The position numbers and the translations under genes are program-made. The notes beneath the pieces were generated by a model, which ran no database searches, was not told the DNA's origin, and worked only from the letters and a program-made list of their open reading frames with translations. A stretch of 13,634 bases of DNA, from assembly GCA_934643185.1 (NCBI GenBank), contig CAKUBN010000059.1, positions 1 to 13,634 of the forward strand, read 5' to 3'. This document shows positions 6,274 to 11,331 of this stretch, one piece after another. How positions within the stretch are numbered: position 1 is the stretch's first letter; each line of letters begins with the position of its first letter. This stretch comes from an uncultured Eubacteriales bacterium (lineage in GTDB: Bacteria > Bacillota > Clostridia > Oscillospirales > Acutalibacteraceae).

Positions 6274-6686
6274 GTGAAAATAAGGTCAACAACCTGCTCG
6301 GCGTTTCCATGGATAAAATCAAAGAAATGGTGGACGTTAACACCGTTATCGGCGACCCCATCACCGCGCCGGACGGCACCACGGTCATCCCTGTTTCGCG
6401 TGTGAGCTACGGCTTTGCAGGCGGCGGCTCCGACCTGCCTTCTAAAGCGCAGCCGGAAAAGGGCCTCTTTGCCGGCGGCAGCGGCGCGGGCATTACCATT
6501 CAGCCTATTGCTTTTTTGGTAATCTCGAACGGCAATGTGCGTATTTTGCAGATTGAGCCGTATGTTTCGTCTGTCGATCGCGTTGTGGCGAGTGTGCCGG
6601 ACGTAGTGGACAAGATCGCCGGACTTTTCAACAAGGATAAGAAAGACAAAGAGGACGAGGATATTTCCCTGCCCCCGCAGTATTGA
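6270..6686 (+). CDS. ytfJ: GerW/YtfJ family sporulation protein
   Basis: B. subtilis GerW (YtfJ) is a forespore-made protein needed for normal spore germination responses. The 138-residue product matches the family: NLLGVSMDKIKEMVDVNTVIG at the start, then TVIPVSRVSYGFAGGGSD (38-55) and the Gly-rich GLFAGGSGAGITIQPIAFLVI (65-85). A hydrophobic VVDKIAGLF segment precedes a charged tail. AAAGGAGAG lies six bases before the ATG. Presence of this gene suggests the organism makes endospores or descends from ones that did. It is coupled to the DUF2953 gene; in Clostridia this pair commonly follows scpAB. Confidence 0.92.
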   Translation: MSENKVNNLLGVSMDKIKEMVDVNTVIGDPITAPDGTTVIPVSRVSYGFAGGGSDLPSKAQPEKGLFAGGSGAGITIQPIAFLVISNGNVRILQIEPYVSSVDRVVASVPDVVDKIAGLFNKDKKDKEDEDISLPPQY

Positions 6687-6689
6687 TCG

Positions 6690-6695
6690 TATAAT
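6690..6695 (+). promoter_or_regulatory. Isolated TATAAT between gerW and the carboxypeptidase gene
   Basis: A perfect -10 hexamer sits four bases after the gerW stop, but the position 17 bases upstream reads CCCTGC rather than a -35 box. It could be part of an internal promoter read by an activator or another sigma factor, or it may be chance. Confidence 0.2.
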
Positions 6696-6699
6696 CCAG

Positions 6700-6732
6700 C
6701 CGCCTGCCGCATATACATGCCGTGGCAGGTGG
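6700..6732 (+). promoter_or_regulatory. Hairpin burying the ribosome binding site of the carboxypeptidase gene
   Basis: CCGCCTGCC (6700-6708) pairs with GGCAGGTGG (6724-6732) over nine base pairs with one G-U. Within the loop GCAT (6709-6712) pairs with ATGC (6717-6720). The 3' arm contains AGGTGG, the core of the only good ribosome binding site for the TTG start at 6739. There is no U-run, so it is not a simple terminator. The fold predicts reduced translation unless opened. Confidence 0.5.
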
Positions 6733-6738
6733 TGATTT

Positions 6739-7875
6739 TTGCGAAAGATACTTTGTGTTTTGCTGGCGGTCGTTTTTGTGTGGGGCAGTCTGCCGGTTTC
6801 GGCGGAGACGGCGGAGTCCGTAAGCGTTTCGGCGTATGCCGTCGTACTGTATGAGCCCGTGAGCGGCACGGTCTTATTTGAAAAGAGCAGCCGCGAGGTA
6901 CTGCCCGTTGCGAGCACGACGAAAATCATGACGGCGCTGTTGGCATTTGAAAGCGAGCATAGGGGTGATCCCGTGACGATCACGCCGGAAATGATAAGCG
7001 TGGAGGGCTCCTCGATGGGGTTGCGCGCCGGGGAGGTGCTTGCACTCGGCGACATCGCCCGCGGCATGATGATGGCCTCCGGCAACGATGGTGCGAATGC
7101 GATAGCGCTGTATCTGTCCGATTCGGCGGAAGCATTTTCCGAAAAAATGAACGCGCGCGCCGCAGAGCTCCATATGATGCAGACGCATTTCGTCACGCCC
7201 TCGGGGCTTGATGCCGAGGGGCACGGCTCCACGGCGTATGACATGGCGCTGCTTGCCGCAGAAGCGATGCAAAATGAAGAGTTTGCCGCGGCAGTGGGAC
7301 AGACGACGCTTTCCGTGCCGTTTATTTCGCCCGAAAAAACCGTGCGGTATGAAAATCACAATCGTTTACTAAAGCTGTACCCGGACTGCACGGGCATCAA
7401 AACGGGCTTTACGAAAAAGGCCGGGCGCTGCCTTGTGTCTTCCGCAGAGCGGGACGGCGCACGGCTCATTTGTGTGACATTAAATGCCCCGGACGACTGG
7501 AACGACCACATGAATTTGTACGATTACGGCTTTGCACAGCTTGCAGAGCGAACATATACGGCGGGTTTTCAGTTGATTTCGCTTCCCGTTGTCGGTGGTG
7601 AAAAAGAGTGCATACGTCTCACGCTCCAAACGCAGGAAAGCGCCGTTTTGCCGAAAGATGTGACGGTCACGGCGGGGTGCATTCTGCCGCAATTTGTGTA
7701 TGCGCCGGTAGAAAAAGGCGACGTAATCGGCTGCGTGCGATACAGCGTGAACGGCAAGGTTCTAAAGGAAGCACCGCTTGTTTCAAGCGAAGATTGTGCT
7801 TTGCAAAAGGACGAACGCACATGGCTTCAAAAGTGGTTCGCCCGCTTTTTGAGAAGCACAAGCTTTATAAATTGA
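6739..7875 (+). CDS. dacF: D-alanyl-D-alanine carboxypeptidase (class C PBP, DacF/PBP5 type)
   Basis: The enzyme removes the terminal D-Ala from peptidoglycan stem peptides outside the membrane. The 378-residue protein starts with an export signal (basic MRK, hydrophobic core, likely cut after VSA at residue 22). It has the full S11 active-site set: Ser59-Thr-Thr-Lys62, Ser114-Gly-Asn116 and Lys221-Thr-Gly223. A PBP5 C-terminal beta domain follows (about 270-350), ending in an aromatic/basic helix, WLQKWFARFLRS, typical of a membrane-surface anchor. The start is TTG at 6739 with GGTGG (6728-6732) six bases upstream; no ATG gives a signal peptide. The position after gerW suggests a spore cortex role like DacF or DacB, but a vegetative DacA-like role cannot be excluded, so the symbol is tentative. 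Confidence 0.9.
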   Translation: MRKILCVLLAVVFVWGSLPVSAETAESVSVSAYAVVLYEPVSGTVLFEKSSREVLPVASTTKIMTALLAFESEHRGDPVTITPEMISVEGSSMGLRAGEVLALGDIARGMMMASGNDGANAIALYLSDSAEAFSEKMNARAAELHMMQTHFVTPSGLDAEGHGSTAYDMALLAAEAMQNEEFAAAVGQTTLSVPFISPEKTVRYENHNRLLKLYPDCTGIKTGFTKKAGRCLVSSAERDGARLICVTLNAPDDWNDHMNLYDYGFAQLAERTYTAGFQLISLPVVGGEKECIRLTLQTQESAVLPKDVTVTAGCILPQFVYAPVEKGDVIGCVRYSVNGKVLKEAPLVSSEDCALQKDERTWLQKWFARFLRSTSFIN

Positions 7876-7900
7876 GAGATACAGAGAAAGGTTTTGAACT

Positions 7901-8743
7901 ATGGCTAAAGATACAAGACTGCAAAAGATGCTTGCGGAGTGCGGCATCGCTTCGCGCCGCAAGGCAGAGGAGATGATCGCGGCGGGGCGCGTTGCGGTCA
8001 ACGGCGTCCGCGCGCAGATCGGCGACAAGGTGGACGTGAAGAAAGACAAGGTTACCGTAGACGGTCAGCGCGTGCAGACCGTGGACGAAAAGGTGTACAT
8101 AATGGTGCATAAGCCGCGCGGTTATTTGACCTCCATGTCCGACGACCGCGGCAGAAAGTGCGTCAGCGAGCTTGTGGAGGAGCTGCCTGTGAGATTATTC
8201 CCCATCGGCCGTCTCGATAAAGACTCCGAGGGCTTGCTGCTCATGACAAACGACGGCGATTTTGCAAATCTCATCGCGCACCCGTCTACACATGTGCCGA
8301 AGGTGTACCGTGTTACGGTGCGCCCCGGCGTAACGGAAGAACAGCTGACGCGTCTTGCGGTCGGTGTGGAAATCGACGGCAGAATGACCGCCCCGGCTTC
8401 CGTGCGTGTTTTGGAGCAGCAGCCCGGCCGCGTGGTGCTGGAATTCGTGCTGCATGAGGGCCGCAACCGCCAGATCCGCAACATGTGTGAAGCAGTGGGC
8501 CTTGAAGTGGCCAGACTGAAGCGCACGGCCATCGGCGCGGTGAAGCTCGGCATGCTGCCGCAGGGGCGCTTCCGTGACCTGACCCCGGACGAAGTGCGCA
8601 GATTACGCGCCGCCGCACAGAAAAAAGGAAACGCGCAGAACACACAGCGCGAGGAGGAAAAACAAAATGCTGCAAATCGTACCAATGGCGGAAAAAACAG
8701 AAGAAGCCGCCCTGCTGGCAAAAACAGAGGGCGCACCCGATAA
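7901..8743 (+). CDS. rluB: 23S rRNA pseudouridine synthase, RluB/RsuA family
   Basis: This family isomerises a specific rRNA uridine to pseudouridine; RluB modifies U2605 of 23S rRNA (E. coli numbering). The 280-residue protein has an S4 RNA-binding domain (about 5-50; RLQKMLAECGIASRRKAEEM) and then the catalytic domain with GRLDKDSEGLLLMTNDGD (103-120), where Asp106 is catalytic. HEGRNRQIRNMCEAVGL and VARLKRTAIGAVKLG follow. A basic, probably unstructured tail (about 240-280) is rich in Arg, Asn and Lys. GAGAAAGG lies nine bases before the ATG. It starts 25 bases after the carboxypeptidase stop, and a B. subtilis rluB lies in a similar scpAB/dacB region. RsuA or RluF specificity cannot be excluded. 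The tail overlaps the next gene by 77 bases. Confidence 0.92.
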   Translation: MAKDTRLQKMLAECGIASRRKAEEMIAAGRVAVNGVRAQIGDKVDVKKDKVTVDGQRVQTVDEKVYIMVHKPRGYLTSMSDDRGRKCVSELVEELPVRLFPIGRLDKDSEGLLLMTNDGDFANLIAHPSTHVPKVYRVTVRPGVTEEQLTRLAVGVEIDGRMTAPASVRVLEQQPGRVVLEFVLHEGRNRQIRNMCEAVGLEVARLKRTAIGAVKLGMLPQGRFRDLTPDEVRRLRAAAQKKGNAQNTQREEEKQNAANRTNGGKNRRSRPAGKNRGRTR

Positions 8744-9059
8744 CGGCCGTGTGCTTGTGATGACGGATGGCGAAGAAACGCTCGGCTATGTCGTCGTCGC
8801 GCTTGAAGACGACACGCTTGTGTTCTACGGTTTTTCCGTCTCCGGGCAGACTGATTTCACAAAAGCAAAGCCCGACCCCATGACGACTTTTGTGCTCGAT
8901 ACACTTATGCGCTCCGCCGCGTCGTTTGGCGAGACGAACGGCATGAATCACATCCGCACCGCGTTCCCGGATTTTTTTGATTTCTTCAAGCAGCGCGGGT
9001 TTGCGGTTGCGGAAGATCACGCCGAAGCGCCGATGAGCCTCATCGTGCATTACGAATAA
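8667..9059 (+). CDS. Small GNAT-like acetyltransferase domain protein, unassigned
   Basis: I do not recognise a specific family. The 130-residue protein reads as a short GNAT-type fold: acidic N-terminal helix, ETLGYVVVALEDD (37-49) like the beta2-beta4 part, then PMTTFVLDTLMRSAASF as the central helix and FPDFFDFFKQRGF (100-112) like the C-terminal GNAT motif. The acetyl-CoA loop (R/Q-x-x-G-x-G/A) is not clearly present, so it may be inactive or diverged. The ATG has GAGGAGG (8651-8657) nine bases upstream, a stronger site than most here, which supports real translation despite overlapping the last 77 bases of rluB in another frame. A terminator follows. Confidence 0.7.
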   Translation: MLQIVPMAEKTEEAALLAKTEGAPDNGRVLVMTDGEETLGYVVVALEDDTLVFYGFSVSGQTDFTKAKPDPMTTFVLDTLMRSAASFGETNGMNHIRTAFPDFFDFFKQRGFAVAEDHAEAPMSLIVHYE

Positions 9060-9066
9060 AACCCAA

Positions 9067-9100
9067 AATGCCGCAAAGCGAAACCTCTTTATGCGGTATT
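9067..9100 (+). repeat. Inverted repeat after the GNAT-like gene
   Basis: AATGCCGCA (9067-9075) pairs with TGCGGTATT (9092-9100), nine base pairs with one G-U, starting eight bases after the stop. It lacks a U-run and probably acts as a 3'-end stem upstream of the true terminator. Confidence 0.5.
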
Positions 9101-9112
9101 GCCTCAAAATTG

Positions 9113-9145
9113 CCGCGGGCTGCTGCCTGCGGTGTTTTGTTTTTT
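9113..9145 (+). terminator. Intrinsic terminator ending the M50-scpAB-rluB gene run
   Basis: CCGC-G-GGC / GCC-T-GCGG (9113-9132) forms a stem with one internal mismatch and a TGCT loop. It is followed by TGTTTTGTTTTTT, a strong U-tract. Confidence 0.85.
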
Positions 9146-9146
9146 C

Positions 9147-9164
9147 CGAAAATTCCGATTTTCG
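9147..9164. repeat. Perfect inverted repeat just upstream of the yicC promoter
   Basis: CGAAAAT-TCCG-ATTTTCG, a perfect 7+7 inverted repeat, lies directly after the terminator U-tract and 11 bases before the yicC -35 box. It could be a backup terminator stem or an operator; nothing in the sequence decides. Confidence 0.4.
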
Positions 9165-9175
9165 CCCGCGATAGG

Positions 9176-9204
9176 TTGCATTTTCCGGCTTAAAATGGTA
9201 AAAT
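9176..9204 (+). promoter_or_regulatory. Sigma-A promoter of the yicC-remA-gmk-rpoZ-priA genes
   Basis: TTGCAT (9176-9181), a 17-base spacer and TAAAAT (9199-9204). The predicted transcription start is near 9211, leaving a leader of about 89 bases. Confidence 0.78.
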
Positions 9205-9222
9205 ATCTTGATAGAATTAAAG

Positions 9223-9272
9223 TCGGGTACTATGTCCTCTGTGAGGAACACAAAATATCCCGAAAAACATAG
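9223..9272 (+). ncRNA. Candidate pseudoknotted leader element before yicC
   Basis: TCGGG (9223-9227) pairs with CCCGA (9259-9263), extendable by TA/TA across a bulged T. CTATGT (9230-9235) pairs perfectly with ACATAG (9267-9272). The two helices interleave, giving an H-type pseudoknot, and CCTC-TGT-GAGG (9236-9246) forms a small hairpin between them. The last helix ends about ten bases before the AGAAAAGAG ribosome binding region (9283-9291), so translational control is conceivable. Junction lengths are tight (TA and AAA), so the helices may instead be alternatives. No match to a riboswitch class I know. Confidence 0.4.
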
Positions 9273-9299
9273 ACAGAATTTTAGAAAAGAGATGATCCT

Positions 9300-10178
9300 A
9301 TGCTGAAAAGCATGACCGGGTACGGCCGCTGCGAAGAAACCGTCAACGGCAGACACATTACGGCGGAGCTGAAATCGGTCAACCACAAGTATTTTGAGTT
9401 TTCTCCCCGTGTGACGCGCGGCTACGGATTCCTTGAGGATAAGCTGAAAACCTACGTGCAGAGCCGTGTGGCACGCGGCAAGATCGATTTTTATTTGAGC
9501 ATTGAGACACTGGAGGACACGGATGTCGTCGTCAGTGTGAACCATTCGCTTGCCGCGGGTTATATTGCGGCGTTCCGCGAGCTTTCCGAGCGCTACCATC
9601 TGCCGGACACCGTTACCGTCAATTCTCTTTCGCGCTACCCCGATATTTTTTCCGTGCACAAGGCGCCGGAGGATGAGGAAGCCATTTGGGCAGACGTGAA
9701 GCAGGTTGCTGAAAAAGCGGTGGACGTGTTTATTCAAATGCGCGAGACGGAGGGAAAGCGTCTTTACGAGGACGTCATGTCTCGTGCAGAGACGATTTTA
9801 AACATCGTCGGGCAGATTGAAGAGCGCTCCCCGGAGACCGTCACGGAATACCGCGAGCGTCTGGAAGCAAAGCTGCGCGAGGTACTGAATGACACCACGA
9901 TCGACGAGCAGCGCATTTTGACCGAAGCCGCCATTTTTGCGGATAAGGTCGCCGTGGCGGAAGAAACCGTGCGTCTGCGCAGCCATTTCGACCAGCTTAA
10001 GGTGTTCTTGAGCGCCGAAGAGCCCTCCGGTCGAAAAATGGATTTTCTTGTACAGGAAATGAACCGCGAAGCGAATACGATCGGCTCGAAGGCCAGCGAT
10101 TCCAAGATCGCCTACATGGTGGTGGATATCAAGGCCGAGATTGAAAAGATCCGCGAGCAGATCCAGAACATCGAGTAA
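9300..10178 (+). CDS. yicC: YicC/YloC family endoribonuclease
   Basis: YicC-type proteins are endoribonucleases; E. coli YicC takes part in small RNA decay and the B. subtilis relative is YloC. The 292-residue protein has the hallmark start MLKSMTGYGRCEE, the N-terminal domain with AELKSVNHKYFEFSPRV (23-39) and RGKIDFYLSIE (59-69), and the C-terminal DUF1732 domain with GRKMDFLVQEMNREANTIGS (244-263) and AEIEKIREQIQNIE at the end. The length is normal. The ATG lies eight bases after AGAAAAGAG. A four-codon mini-ORF (ATG at 9292) overlaps the start but is probably chance. First gene of the cluster; remA begins 12 bases later. Confidence 0.93.
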   Translation: MLKSMTGYGRCEETVNGRHITAELKSVNHKYFEFSPRVTRGYGFLEDKLKTYVQSRVARGKIDFYLSIETLEDTDVVVSVNHSLAAGYIAAFRELSERYHLPDTVTVNSLSRYPDIFSVHKAPEDEEAIWADVKQVAEKAVDVFIQMRETEGKRLYEDVMSRAETILNIVGQIEERSPETVTEYRERLEAKLREVLNDTTIDEQRILTEAAIFADKVAVAEETVRLRSHFDQLKVFLSAEEPSGRKMDFLVQEMNREANTIGSKASDSKIAYMVVDIKAEIEKIREQIQNIE

Positions 10179-10190
10179 GGAGCGTTTATT

Positions 10191-10469
10191 ATGCAGCTTG
10201 TGAACATCGGCTTTGGCAACATGATTTCCGCAGAGCGCATGATCGCCATTGTCAGCCCGGAATCCGCGCCGATTAAGCGCATCGTGCAGGATTCAAGGGA
10301 ACGCGGCGCCTTGATCGATGCCACGTGCGGCAGAAAAACGCGCACCGTCATCATCATGGACAGTGACCATGTGGTGCTTTCCGCTTTGCAGCTGGAGACC
10401 GTTGCAAACCGCTTTAACACCGGCGAAAAAGCAGAAGACCCCGTTGAAGCGGAAGCCCAGAATGTATAA
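10191..10469 (+). CDS. remA: RemA-like DNA-binding regulator (DUF370)
   Basis: B. subtilis RemA is a ring-forming DNA-binding protein that activates matrix and osmoprotection genes; in Clostridia its targets are mostly unknown. The 92-residue product matches DUF370 closely: NIGFGNMISAERMIAIVSPE (5-24), SAPIKRIVQDSRERGALIDA and RTVIIMDSDHVVLSALQLET. A short acidic tail replaces the usual end. AAGGAG (10177-10182), overlapping the yicC stop, lies eight bases before the ATG. It sits between yicC and gmk, the typical Firmicute position. Confidence 0.93.
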   Translation: MQLVNIGFGNMISAERMIAIVSPESAPIKRIVQDSRERGALIDATCGRKTRTVIIMDSDHVVLSALQLETVANRFNTGEKAEDPVEAEAQNV

Positions 10470-10496
10470 ATAACGGAAAAGAAAGGAATGTTTCCG

Positions 10497-11108
10497 ATGA
10501 AAAAAAGAGGACTGCTTGTTGTCGTTTCATCGCCCTCCGGCGGCGGCAAGGGGACCATTTTAAAAGAATTGTTCCGCCGCAATGAGAATCTTAAAATGTC
10601 CGTTTCCGCCACCACGCGCGCCCCGCGCCCGGGGGAGGAACACGGCGTGCACTATTACTTCATCACAAAAGACGAGTTCAAAACGAACATCGAAAACCAT
10701 GCAATGCTCGAATATGCAGAATATTGCGACAACTTCTACGGCACGCCGAAAGCGCCGGTTGAAAAGTGGCTTGAGGAAGGGCGCGATGTCGTGCTTGAAA
10801 TTGAGGTGCAGGGCGGCAGACAGATTAAAAAAGTCGCGCCGGACTGCGTGAGCCTTTTCATCCTGCCGCCGTCCTTAAAGGTGCTTGAAAAGCGTCTGCG
10901 CGGCAGAGGCACCGAAACAGAAGAAGTTATAGAGAAGCGCCTCGCTGCCGCGGCAGACGAGATCCGCTGCGTAAAAGATTACGATTACGCCGTCATCAAC
11001 GACACGGTCGAACAGGCCGTGCTTGATATAGAAGCCATTTTAGCTGCGGAGAAGCTGCGTGTTTCCCGCGAAAAAGATATAGAAGAAAGGATCCTGAACC
11101 ATGCTTAA
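10497..11108 (+). CDS. gmk: Guanylate kinase
   Basis: Gmk converts GMP (dGMP) and ATP to GDP (dGDP) and ADP, linking purine synthesis to GTP and (p)ppGpp pools. With the start used here it has 203 residues: P-loop SSPSGGGKGT (11-20, Lys18), the GMP-binding signature TRAPRPGEEHGVHYYF, and the family segments YGTPKAPVEKW and DVVLEIEVQGGRQIKK, then RLRGRGTETEEVIEKRL in the lid region. I chose ATG 10497 because GAAAGGA (10481-10487) lies nine bases before it. The ATG at 10488, three codons earlier, touches that site and is unlikely to be used. It overlaps rpoZ by eight bases. Confidence 0.96.
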   Translation: MKKRGLLVVVSSPSGGGKGTILKELFRRNENLKMSVSATTRAPRPGEEHGVHYYFITKDEFKTNIENHAMLEYAEYCDNFYGTPKAPVEKWLEEGRDVVLEIEVQGGRQIKKVAPDCVSLFILPPSLKVLEKRLRGRGTETEEVIEKRLAAAADEIRCVKDYDYAVINDTVEQAVLDIEAILAAEKLRVSREKDIEERILNHA

Positions 11109-11307
11109 ACCGTCCTGTAACATCATTAAAACCCCGCACAAGAGCTATTATTCCGTTGTTATCGCCGTTGCAAAGCGCGCAAGAGAAATTACACAGGAAG
11201 CGGAAGACAACAATGAAATCATCGTTGAAAAGCCGGTTGATCTGGCCGTGCAGGACTTCGTCGATGAGAAGTATAAGATCATCGAGCCGGACGAGATTGA
11301 CGGCTAA
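11101..11307 (+). CDS. rpoZ: RNA polymerase omega subunit
   Basis: Omega binds the beta-prime C-terminus and aids RNA polymerase assembly. The 68-residue protein matches Firmicute RpoZ: MLKPSCNIIKTPHKSYYSVV, then IAVAKRAREIT as the conserved core helix, then an acidic segment and KPVDLAVQDFVDEKYKIIEP. The length is typical for the group. The ATG lies inside the last eight bases of gmk, with GAAAGG (11085-11090) ten bases upstream. The gmk-rpoZ pairing is highly conserved in bacteria. Confidence 0.94.
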   Translation: MLKPSCNIIKTPHKSYYSVVIAVAKRAREITQEAEDNNEIIVEKPVDLAVQDFVDEKYKIIEPDEIDG

Positions 11308-11331
11308 TTTACCGTAAAGGGAGTTTTTGCT

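Noticed and set aside
6204..7244. 346-codon minus-strand open frame opposite gerW and the carboxypeptidase gene
   Set aside because: Spans the gerW-carboxypeptidase junction, has no ribosome binding site and no family features.
9292..9306. Four-codon mini-ORF (ATG 9292) overlapping the yicC start
   Set aside because: Too short to judge and easily produced by chance from the AGAGATGATCCTATG context; mentioned only in the yicC entry.
8313..9737. 474-codon minus-strand open frame opposite rluB, the GNAT-like gene and yicC
   Set aside because: It crosses two genes, a clear terminator and a promoter of the plus strand; composition is a shadow of those genes and no domain is visible.
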